Part shown: piece after piece, positions 41,730 through 49,083 of the stretch | Position numbering within the stretch: the stretch's first letter is position 1 | Layout: each line of letters begins with the position of its first letter | Assembly (NCBI RefSeq): GCF_017312725.1 | Contig: NZ_BOPO01000107.1 | Location: 1 to 64,000 of the forward strand | DNA length: 64,000 nt | Reading direction: 5' to 3' | From: Actinocatenispora comari | GTDB taxonomy: Bacteria > Actinomycetota > Actinomycetes > Mycobacteriales > Micromonosporaceae | The notes under the pieces: model-generated | What the model was told of the DNA's origin: nothing | Database searches by the model: none | What the model saw: only the letters and a program-made list of their open reading frames with translations | Program-made: the position numbers and the translations under genes

Positions 41730-41756
41730 CCGGCCGGTGCCCGCCGCGCTACGCCG

Positions 41757-42398
41757 TCAGAGTCCGAAAAGCGGGAGGCAGGGGGCGAGGCCCTCGACGG
41801 TCACCGGCGGGTGCGTACCGCCGAGCCACGCGGCTCGGGGCAGGCGGAGGCGGTGCGAGACGAGCGCCTCGTCGCCGCGCGCGTCCACGCTGATGCCGTC
41901 CGGCTGGTACCCGAGCTTGCGGGAGACGCCCTGCGACGCCGCGTTGTCCGGAAACACCTCGGTACGGGCGGCGCTCGCGCCGAGGTGGTCGAACGCCAGG
42001 GCGAGCAGGCCGATCCTGGCCTCCGTCCCGTACCCCTGGCGGTGGTGGGCCAGGCCGAGCCAGGACGACGTGGTCACCTCGCGGACGACCCGGAAGTCGG
42101 TGCCGTTCAGCGAGACCGAGCCGAGCGGTTCGCCGTCCCGGAAGACGGCGAGGTCGAGGCTCCACGACGTCGGCCGCCACTCGGCCAGGCCGGACCAGAA
42201 ACCCTGCAGCACCCGGCGGGCCCGGTCGGTCGGGCCGCCGGCCGTCCACGGGGTCAGGAACGGCTGCTCGCCCGGCCGGTGCACGCCGCGACCGGCCAGC
42301 TCGGCCAGCGCCGCGAGCTCCTCGTCCCGGGGCAGCCGCAGCTCGATCCGACCGGTACGCACGACGAGACCGAACAGCGGCCACACATCCGTCAGCAC
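41757..42398 (-). CDS. GNAT-family N-acetyltransferase
   Basis: About 213 residues. LTDVWPLFGLVVRTGRIELR is the common start of the RimJ/RimL-like acetyltransferases of Actinobacteria; WLGLAHHRQGYGTEARIGLL is the acetyl-CoA loop, and NAASQGVSRKLGYQPDGIS the C-terminal strand. GTG at 42398 fits that conserved start; ATG at 42407 or 42440 are alternatives. Acceptor unknown. Stands alone between mqnD (convergent) and the cold-shock gene. Confidence 0.87.
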   Translation of the reverse strand: MLTDVWPLFGLVVRTGRIELRLPRDEELAALAELAGRGVHRPGEQPFLTPWTAGGPTDRARRVLQGFWSGLAEWRPTSWSLDLAVFRDGEPLGSVSLNGTDFRVVREVTTSSWLGLAHHRQGYGTEARIGLLALAFDHLGASAARTEVFPDNAASQGVSRKLGYQPDGISVDARGDEALVSHRLRLPRAAWLGGTHPPVTVEGLAPCLPLFGL

Positions 42399-42518
42399 GC
42401 CGGCCATCCTGCCGACCCCGCCACGGTCACGCCAGCGCATTCCGACCGCCGGTCGCCTTTCCCGCCAGGACCTCGTCGGACTCCGGTGACGGGTGGGGAC
42501 GCGAGCGGCGCAGCGACC

Positions 42519-42905
42519 TCAACCCTCCAGTTCGCGGGCGACGGCGTGCACGAGTTCGGCGATCTTGGCGGCGGACTTGCGGTCGGGGTAGCGGCCGTGC
42601 CGCAGGCCCGGCTGGACCTTCGCCTCCAGCACCTTGATCATGTCCTCGATCAGGCCGTGCAGCTCCTCCGGCGGGCGGCGACGCAGCTCGGACAGCGACG
42701 GTGGGGCGTCCAGCAGCCGAAGCGACAGGGCCTGGTTGCCCTTGCGGCCCTCGACGACGCCGAACTCGACCTTCTGCCCCGGCTTCAGCGTGGTCGCGCC
42801 GGCCGGCAGCGCGGCCTTGTGGACGAACACGTCACCGCCCTCGTCCTGGGTCAGGAAGCCGAAGCCCTTCTCCGCGTCGTACCACTTGACTCGCCCGGTG
42901 GGCAC
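42519..42905 (-). CDS. cspB: Cold-shock protein with C-terminal extension (CspB-like)
   Basis: 128 residues. Residues 1-65 are the cold-shock OB fold: [20 protein letters not shown] with RNP1 KGFGFL and RNP2 DVFVHKAAL. Residues 75-128 are a helical extension ([20 protein letters not shown] and [17 protein letters not shown]) as in mycobacterial CspB. It binds single-stranded nucleic acid. GTG at 42905 with GAGG 7 nt upstream. A GATAAT box at 43046-43051 would give a leader of about 130 nt, a usual feature of cold-shock genes. Confidence 0.93.
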   Translation of the reverse strand: MPTGRVKWYDAEKGFGFLTQDEGGDVFVHKAALPAGATTLKPGQKVEFGVVEGRKGNQALSLRLLDAPPSLSELRRRPPEELHGLIEDMIKVLEAKVQPGLRHGRYPDRKSAAKIAELVHAVARELEG

Positions 42906-43347
42906 CGCGCACCTCGTATCTCGTCCGCCCGGCACCCCGGCCGCGCGTGGCTGTCCCCGCGGCGGCTGCCGCGCGTGATCTCGCGCACCGCCGCACCAGG
43001 GGGCGACACACGAGCGGGCGGCCGTACCGCGCCGCCCGTACCAAGATTATCCGCCCCGGCCCGCCTCCGGCGACCGAGCTTTTCGCCCCGCCCACCACCG
43101 ATCGCCCGAGCCGCACCGCCGCACCGCCGCACCGCCGCACCGCCGCACCGCCGCACCGCCGCACCTGGAGAATCCCGGTGAAGCAGTAAACCCCAGCCCC
43201 GTGGGGACAGCAGCGGGGCGAGGTCCAGTTGTTCGCTGGCAAGGCGGAGGAGGGTCCGTGTGCGAACGCACTCGGGCCCGACGACAACGCCGCCAGCGGA
43301 CAACTGGGCCCGCCCCGCGACTGCTACCGAAACGCGCCCCGCGACTG
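42906..43347. other. Intergenic region: csp leader, octamer repeat, duplicated 3' end
   Basis: 442 bp with no gene. 42906-43045 is the probable csp leader. 43046-43051 is GATAAT on the minus strand, the likely csp -10. 43110-43165 is a (GCCGCACC) repeat of seven units. 43311-43334 is the copied end of the HAD-LarE gene. The rest shows nothing I recognise. Confidence 0.55.
43110..43165. repeat. Seven perfect 8-bp repeats (GCCGCACC)
   Basis: Seven uninterrupted copies of GCCGCACC, the longest microsatellite in the window. It lies about 60 bp upstream of the csp -10 box on that gene's strand. The unit length is not a multiple of three, but no gene crosses it. Confidence 0.97.
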
Positions 43348-43358
43348 CTACCGAAACA
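43311..43358. repeat. Tandem 24-bp duplication of the HAD-LarE gene end
   Basis: Units CGCCCCGCGACTGCTACCGA plus AACG at 43311 and its copy (one base different) at 43335. The second contains the last two codons and TAG stop of the gene (stop 43348-43350, minus strand). The first is non-coding and downstream. Confidence 0.93.
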
Positions 43359-44793
43359 CCTCGGGGTTGGGGAGAAGCTCGTTCATGGCCCCGGAGCGGA
43401 AGCCGCGCGGGTCGACGGTGACGGTGTCGAAGTCGGTCAGGTCGGCCAGCAGGTCGGGCCGGGCGCTGACCGCGGCGACCAGATCGGCGTCCACCTCGAC
43501 CCGGGCGCCGTCGTCCCCGAGGTCACGCACCCGCAGGTTCTGGACCGGGATGCCGGCACCGACCAGCGCCGCGCGCAGCGTGGTCTCGGCGCGCTCCACC
43601 CGGCGCAGCTTCGCCGGGCTGATCTGAATCCCGTACGCGATCCGGCTGGACAGGCAGGCCGCGGCGGGCTTGTCCCAGGTGGACAGCCCGAGCTCGCGCG
43701 AGGCGTACCGGATCTGCGACTTGGTCAGGCCGGCGTCGCGCAGCGGCGTGACCGCGCCCCGCTCGAACGCGGCCCGGATGCCCGGCCGGAACCCGGCCAC
43801 CACGTCGTCGGCGTTGGTACCGGTGGCCACGTGGTCGATGCCCAGCTCGGCGGCGAGCGGGCCGACGGTGTCGAGCAGTTCGGCCTTGCAGAAGTAGCAC
43901 CGGTCGCCCGCGTTGGCGCGGTAGCCCTCCCGGCGCATCTCGTGGGTACCGGGGGTCAGGTGCGTCACGCCGAGCCCGGCGGCGAACTCGCGGGCCGCGG
44001 CGAGCTCGGCGGCGGGCAGGCTCGGCGAGATCGCGGTGGCCGCGACGACGTTCTCGGTGCCGAGCACCCGCACCGCCTCGGCCAGCAGGAACGCCGAGTC
44101 GGCGCCGCCGGAGAACGCGACGACCAGCCGGCCCAGCTCGGCCAGCCGGGCCCGCAGCGCGGCGAGCCGGCGCTCCCGCAGGAACTCGTCCAGCACGGCC
44201 GGGAAGCCGGTCAGGTCGGGCAGTACGACGTCGGCGCCGGCCGCGGTGAGCTCCTCGGCGGTGCAGCCACCGGTGGTGACGCCGACCGAGTACACCCCGG
44301 CGGCGCGACCGGCGGCCATGTCGGCGGTGTGGTCGCCGACGTAGACCGCGGCGGACCGTTCGGCGAGCGCGGCCCGCTTGCCGTCCGCCCAGGCCGAGCC
44401 GACCAGCTCGGCCACCTCGAACCCGGCCGCGTCCAGGTGCCGGCGGGCGCCGTCCGGGTGTTTGGCGGTGATCACCACGGCGCTGCCGTGCTGGGCCCGG
44501 ACCGCGGCGAGCGCGTCGGGGACGCCGGGCAGCACCTGCTGCGCGCCGATGTGTTCGTGGTAGATCTCCCGGTACCGGTCGACCATCGCCGGCACCTGCT
44601 CGGCCGGGAACCAGTTGGCGAGTTCGTCGGCCAGCGGCGGGCCGAGCCGCCCGACGACGGCGTCCACGTCGATGTGGGTACCGGTCTCCGCGGCCAGCAG
44701 GTGGTAGACGGCGCCGATCACCGGTCGGGTGTCCAGCAGCGTCATGTCCAGGTCGAACCCGACGACCAGAGGGGGAAGTTCGGCGGCGGTCAT
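43348..44793 (-). CDS. larE: HAD hydrolase fused to LarE-type sulfur transferase
   Basis: 481 residues in two parts. Residues 1-205: HAD fold with VVGFDLDMTLLDTRPVIGAV (nucleophile Asp14, Asp16), AVVITAKHP (motif II) and VYVGDHTADMAAG (motif IV). Residues 212-481: PP-loop ATPase with VVAFSGGADSAFLLAEAVRV, NAGDRCYFCKAELLDTVG (sulfur-donor Cys), ATGTNADD and RYASRELGLSTWDKPAAACL. LarE sulfurises the nicotinic-acid precursor of the nickel-pincer cofactor of lactate racemase. LarB, LarC or a racemase are not in this window. ATG at 44793; the fusion is continuous in one frame. Confidence 0.92.
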   Translation of the reverse strand: MTAAELPPLVVGFDLDMTLLDTRPVIGAVYHLLAAETGTHIDVDAVVGRLGPPLADELANWFPAEQVPAMVDRYREIYHEHIGAQQVLPGVPDALAAVRAQHGSAVVITAKHPDGARRHLDAAGFEVAELVGSAWADGKRAALAERSAAVYVGDHTADMAAGRAAGVYSVGVTTGGCTAEELTAAGADVVLPDLTGFPAVLDEFLRERRLAALRARLAELGRLVVAFSGGADSAFLLAEAVRVLGTENVVAATAISPSLPAAELAAAREFAAGLGVTHLTPGTHEMRREGYRANAGDRCYFCKAELLDTVGPLAAELGIDHVATGTNADDVVAGFRPGIRAAFERGAVTPLRDAGLTKSQIRYASRELGLSTWDKPAAACLSSRIAYGIQISPAKLRRVERAETTLRAALVGAGIPVQNLRVRDLGDDGARVEVDADLVAAVSARPDLLADLTDFDTVTVDPRGFRSGAMNELLPNPEVFR

Positions 44794-44876
44794 ACCACCG
44801 AGACTACGCACGTGCCGGCCGTCACCGCTGTTGCCGATGCCACCCCGCCCAAGCCCGGTCAGCGGCCCGGAACTGC

Positions 44877-45677
44877 TCAGTTCAGCTGCGGGTTGGCGCC
44901 GAACGTCGCGGTGAACCGGTCCGGGCGGTTGGAGATGATCCCGTCGACGCCGGCCGCCACGGCGGCGAGCATGTCGTCCGGTTCGTCCACCGTCCAGACG
45001 TTGACCGCCATGCCGAACTGGTGCACCCGCTCGATGTACTCGGCGGTCAGCCCCACCGCGTGCGGGTTGATCTGGTCGCAGAAGGTGGCGAACCCGACCA
45101 GCTGTTCCGGGCTCGGCGCACCCAGGAAACCGACCGGCACCCGCGGCAGCACCGCGCGCAGCTCGCGGATGAACTCCTCCTCGAAGCTCTCCACGATGAC
45201 CTGGCCCGGCGCGGCGAGCCACTGGGCCCGCTGGTCGCGCAGGATGTGCGCGATCTGACCGGCCATGCCGGGGTAGATGCTGGGCGTCTTCGCCTCCAGC
45301 AGCAGCCGCAGACGGTGTCCGGCCAGCACGTCCATCGCCTCGTCCAGGGTGGGCACCCGCTCGCCGGCGAACCGCGCGTCGAACCAGCTGCCGGCGTCCA
45401 GCTGCCGCAGTTCGGCCAGCGTGAACGCGTGTACCGGTGCGTCCGCGCGGTCCGGGAACACCCGGGCCACGTCGGTGGTACGGGCCGGGGTCGGGTCGTG
45501 CATGACGACCAGGTGGCCGTCCAGGGTGCGCCGTACGTCCAGCTCGACGGCGGCGGCGTGGTGCGTCGCGGCCGCGGCGAACGCCGCGAGGGTGTTCTCC
45601 GGTGCGAGCCCGGAGGCGCCCCGGTGCGCGTAGTTGACGACCCGGAGGGCAGGAGGCACCGCGGTATCGGTTGGCAT
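44877..45677 (-). CDS. Glycerophosphodiester phosphodiesterase
   Basis: 266 residues, TIM barrel. AHRGASGLAPENTLAAF near the start and AVELDVRRTLDGHLVVMHDP hold the catalytic His pair and metal ligands; VGLTAEYIERVHQFGMAVNV then WTVDEPDDM is the barrel end. It hydrolyses glycerophosphodiesters to glycerol 3-phosphate and an alcohol. No signal peptide, so cytoplasmic. ATG at 45677 with AGGAG 6 nt upstream is preferred over a GTG at 45695. Its product would feed GlpD at 58409. Confidence 0.95.
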   Translation of the reverse strand: MPTDTAVPPALRVVNYAHRGASGLAPENTLAAFAAAATHHAAAVELDVRRTLDGHLVVMHDPTPARTTDVARVFPDRADAPVHAFTLAELRQLDAGSWFDARFAGERVPTLDEAMDVLAGHRLRLLLEAKTPSIYPGMAGQIAHILRDQRAQWLAAPGQVIVESFEEEFIRELRAVLPRVPVGFLGAPSPEQLVGFATFCDQINPHAVGLTAEYIERVHQFGMAVNVWTVDEPDDMLAAVAAGVDGIISNRPDRFTATFGANPQLN

Positions 45678-45986
45678 GGTCACTCCTCGCGACACATGGC
45701 GTCCTGCGTGAGCGCCGTCGACTGCCGAACTCAGCGCCGGGGACAGGGCCTTTTCTGTGCCGAAGCCTCAGACAGTGGGGTGTACGGACAGTGACGGCGA
45801 CTCGACGCGTCGGTCGACGCCGGGAGAACCCTGGAACCCGGGCACGGCAATCCCCGCCACGAACCCGGCGGAGCGGGTCGGACGGGGAGGGAAGGCCCGG
45901 TCACCGGGCGCGACGGTGCGCGACCGGGTGGACGTTGGCGAGCTGATGCCCGGCACGACGGCACGCATTGCTGCGCTGCGCTGAAC
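45678..45986. other. Intergenic region, nothing recognised
   Basis: 309 bp between the GDPD gene and a small gene, both on the minus strand. I see no RNA gene, no strong hairpin and no frame with coding character; it presumably holds the GDPD promoter. Confidence 0.4.
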
Positions 45987-46169
45987 TCAGTGCGCGTCGT
46001 GCTCGGCGGGCAGGTGATAGACGATCTGGTCGGTCGGCAGCGGGAAGGTCAGCTCCTCGCCGAACGGCGATCCCGCGCCGGCCCGGTCCGAGAACATCTC
46101 GCTGATCGGCAGGTGACCCGGCTTGACCGGGCGGCCCTCGACCGCTTCCGGACCCGTGTGCGCCGACAT
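45987..46169 (-). CDS. Small protein of unknown function, 60 residues
   Basis: 60 residues, hydrophilic: start MSAHTGPEAVEGRPVKPGHL then PISEMFSDRAGAGSPFGEEL and a C-terminal PTDQIVYHLPAEHDAH. No membrane helix and no cysteine. The start is unusually strong: AGGAGGAGATAT before the ATG. The middle has a PISEMFSDR motif that reads like a binding segment. I do not recognise it. Divergent from the helicase-associated gene with 106 bp between. Confidence 0.65.
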   Translation of the reverse strand: MSAHTGPEAVEGRPVKPGHLPISEMFSDRAGAGSPFGEELTFPLPTDQIVYHLPAEHDAH

Positions 46170-46275
46170 ATCTCCTCCTTGGCGCCAGGCAACTTCGGCA
46201 AGTCTGACACACCGCCGGGCCGGTGCGCCCGCCGGAGGGACCGTGCCGCGGTCGAGGCTCTAACGTTGGCAGACG

Positions 46276-48576
46276 ATGCCCACACGTCTCGTCGATGCGC
46301 TGCGCGAGCTGTCCGATCCGCAGCTCGCCGCGCTGCTGGCCGCACGCCCCGATCTGGCCGTGCCGGTACCTGCCGACCTGTCGGCTCTGTCCTCGCGTGC
46401 CCAGTCGCGGTTGTCGCTGGCGCGCGCCCTGGAGAGGCTGGACCGGTTCACCCTGGAGATCCTGGACGCGGTCCGGCTGGCCGCCGAACCGACCGGCGCG
46501 ACCACCGTCGGTGACGTCGTGGCATTGGCCACATCGGTACCGGAGGGCCGGGTCCGGGCCGCGCTGGCGTCCCTGCGCGAGCTCGCGATCGTGTACGGGC
46601 CGGACACCGAGCTGCACGTCGTGCACAGCGTGGACGAGCTGTGCCCGCCCTATCCGGCCGGGCTGGGCCGGCCGGCGGCCGAGCTCGACCCGCAGGTCGC
46701 CGCGCTCGCCGCCGATCCGGGCGCGCTGCGCCGGGAGCTGCTGGCCGCGCCGCCGGCCGCCCGGGCGGTACTGGACCGGCTCGCCGCCGGTCCGCCGGTC
46801 GGCACCGTGCGGGAGCCGGACAGCGACGGCCCGGTGCGCTGGCTGCTGGATCACCGGTTGCTCGCGCCGGACCGGATCGACACCGTGCAGCTCCCCCGGG
46901 AGCTGGGGCTGGTGCTGCGGCGGGAGGTCGGCCCGCTGGGCGAGCTGCATCCCGACCCGCCGGTGCCGGACGCGCCGGTACGGTCCGCCGGTTCGGTCGA
47001 CTCGGCCGGCGCCGGGCAGGTGATGGAGGTGTTGCGGCTGACCGCGGCGCTGTGCGACGCGCTCGCCGACCGGCCGGCGCCGGTACTCAAGTCCGGCGGG
47101 CTGGGGGTGCGCGACCTGCGCCGGCTGGCCGAGACGCTGGCCTGCGGCGAGGGCGACTGCGCGCTGCTGCTGGAGGTGGCCGCCGCCGCGGCGCTGATCA
47201 CCGAGGCGGACGGCGAGGTACCGGCCTGGCTGCCGACCGCCGGCTACGACGACTGGCGGTCGCTGCCGCCGGCGCAGCGCTGGGTGCGGCTCGCGTACGC
47301 CTGGCTGGAGCTGCCGCGGCAACCGGGCCTGATCGGTACCCGGGACGACAAGGACAAGGCGATCACCCCGCTGTCCGGTGGGGCCGCCCGGCTGTCCGCA
47401 CCGTCGCTGCGGCGGGCCGCGCTGGGCGTGCTGACCGAGCTGCCGACCGGGGCGGCACCGGCGGTCGACGACGTGGTGGCGCTGCTGTCCTGGCGCTCAC
47501 CGCGGCGTGCCGGTCGGGCCGCCGACGCGACCCGCTGGGCGCTCGCCGAGGCGGCCACGCTCGGCGTGACCGGCCGCGGCGCGCTCACCGGGTACGGCCG
47601 GGAACTGCTCGTCGAGGCGCCGGACGGTGAGCCCGACCCGCTCGGCATCGAGCCGTCGCCGGCCGGGCCGGACCCGGCGGTACCGCTGGCGGAGCTGCTG
47701 CCGGCGCCGGTGGACACGGTGCTGCTGCAGGCCGACCTGACCGTGGTCGTACCGGGGCCGCCGGAGCCGGCGCTCGCCGCCGAGCTGGAGCTGGTCGCCG
47801 ACGTCGAGTCCGCCGGCCAGGCCGCCGTGTACCGGGTGACCACGGCGAGCGTGCGGCGGGCGCTGGACGCCGGGCTGACCGCCGCCGACCTGCACACGCT
47901 GTTCGCCCGCCGGTCGAGTACCCCGGTGCCGCAGGCGCTGACCTACCTGGTGGACGACGTTGCCCGGCGGCACGGCGGGCTGCGCGTCGGCGCCTGCTCG
48001 GCGTACCTGCGCAGTGAGGACACCGCGCTGCTGGCCCAGCTGGTCGCCGACCGACGGCTCGGGCTGCTGGCCTTGCGGCAGGTCGCGCCGACGGTGCTGA
48101 TCAGCCCGTTCCAGGTGCACCGGCTGCTGGACATGCTGCGCGACGCCGGCTACGCGCCGGTCGCCGAGGACGCCGGCGGCGTGGTGCTGGCGCAGCGGCC
48201 GGACCAGCCGCGGGCGCTGGCCCGCACCCGGCCCCGGGTGCCGCCGCGGGAGCTGCCCGCCCAGCTGCGCAGCGACCAGCTCGACCAGGTGATCGCCGCG
48301 CTGCGCCGGGGCGAGCGGGCGGCCCGGGCGGCGAACCGGGCGCCGAACCCGGACGTGCGGTCCACCGCCGACGCGATCACCGTGCTGCGCGAGGCGATCG
48401 CCACCCGGCAGCGGATCTGGGTCGGGTACGTGGATGCGCACGGCGGCAACGTGTCCCGGCTGGTACGGCCGGTGTCGATCGGCGCGGGCTACCTGCGCGC
48501 CGCCGACGACCGCACCGAAACGCTGCACACGTTCTCGCTGCACCGGATCGTCTCCGCCACCCCGGCCGAGGTCTGA
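46276..48576 (+). CDS. Helicase-associated protein (XPB partner, Rv0862c-like)
   Basis: 766 residues. N-terminal helical HTH repeats (LVDALRELSDPQLAALLAAR, ALERLDRFTLEILDAVRLAA) and a C-terminal XPB/Ssl2-type domain (PVPQALTYLVDDVARRHGGL and RVGACSAYLRSEDTALLAQL), ending with a WYL-like strand IWVGYVDAHGGNVSRLVRPV. It corresponds to the large protein encoded beside XPB helicase in mycobacteria (Rv0862c next to Rv0861c). Function is unknown but a DNA-repair partner role is likely. Here XPB lies 3.4 kb downstream on the same strand, separated by two genes. Confidence 0.92.
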   Translation: MPTRLVDALRELSDPQLAALLAARPDLAVPVPADLSALSSRAQSRLSLARALERLDRFTLEILDAVRLAAEPTGATTVGDVVALATSVPEGRVRAALASLRELAIVYGPDTELHVVHSVDELCPPYPAGLGRPAAELDPQVAALAADPGALRRELLAAPPAARAVLDRLAAGPPVGTVREPDSDGPVRWLLDHRLLAPDRIDTVQLPRELGLVLRREVGPLGELHPDPPVPDAPVRSAGSVDSAGAGQVMEVLRLTAALCDALADRPAPVLKSGGLGVRDLRRLAETLACGEGDCALLLEVAAAAALITEADGEVPAWLPTAGYDDWRSLPPAQRWVRLAYAWLELPRQPGLIGTRDDKDKAITPLSGGAARLSAPSLRRAALGVLTELPTGAAPAVDDVVALLSWRSPRRAGRAADATRWALAEAATLGVTGRGALTGYGRELLVEAPDGEPDPLGIEPSPAGPDPAVPLAELLPAPVDTVLLQADLTVVVPGPPEPALAAELELVADVESAGQAAVYRVTTASVRRALDAGLTAADLHTLFARRSSTPVPQALTYLVDDVARRHGGLRVGACSAYLRSEDTALLAQLVADRRLGLLALRQVAPTVLISPFQVHRLLDMLRDAGYAPVAEDAGGVVLAQRPDQPRALARTRPRVPPRELPAQLRSDQLDQVIAALRRGERAARAANRAPNPDVRSTADAITVLREAIATRQRIWVGYVDAHGGNVSRLVRPVSIGAGYLRAADDRTETLHTFSLHRIVSATPAEV

Positions 48577-48645
48577 CCGCGACCCGGCGGTCGATCGTGC
48601 GCTGGTGGCGAGCGGCTGTCGGTACCCGCCGCCACCGCGCCATGA

Positions 48646-48990
48646 TCAACGCGGCAGGACGTCCGATCGACGCGGTTGGCGCCGGGGTTCGGGGCGGGGC
48701 TGGCGGGCGGCCAGGCAGAAGGCGCCGATCACGGAGAGCACCACCAGCAGACCGAACGCCACGCCGAACGCCTCGACCGCGGACTGCCGCACCGAGGTGC
48801 CCATGCCGCGCCAGAAGACCAGGAAGCAGAGCACGATCAGGACGGCGACGAACACCGCGCCGAGCGGTACGACCCAGCGGGGCGCGGCCCAGACCAGGTC
48901 GTCGGTTTCGTCGCGCTGGGTAGCCGTGGCCGCCGGCGTGGCCTGCGCGTAGGCCGCCGGTACCGCCTCGCCCTCTCCCGGAACCGACAC
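48646..48990 (-). CDS. Small two-helix membrane protein
   Basis: 114 residues. A hydrophilic lead (1-37), then helices at about 40-60 (VVPLGAVFVAVLIVLCFLVF) and 75-97, and an Arg/Pro-rich tail. GTG start at 48990 with a GATACT box 6 nt upstream, so possibly leaderless. It is on the opposite strand between the helicase-associated gene and the M28 peptidase. The family is not recognised. Confidence 0.75.
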   Translation of the reverse strand: MSVPGEGEAVPAAYAQATPAATATQRDETDDLVWAAPRWVVPLGAVFVAVLIVLCFLVFWRGMGTSVRQSAVEAFGVAFGLLVVLSVIGAFCLAARQPRPEPRRQPRRSDVLPR

Positions 48991-49083
48991 GTTGGCAGTA
49001 TCGTCCGCGCTGGCGGCACGCGGGCCGGGTGGGGTCCGACCGGGGCGTGGATGTCCACCCTGGGTCCCTCGATGGAGGCGAAA

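Noticed and set aside
43110-43165. Possible CRISPR array
   Set aside because: Units are 8 bp without spacers. No direct repeats of 23-45 bp with unique spacers and no cas genes were seen anywhere in the window.
45731-45984. Short frames in the gap after the GDPD gene
   Set aside because: No Shine-Dalgarno, mixed codon use and no resemblance to proteins; overlapping frames on both strands cancel out.
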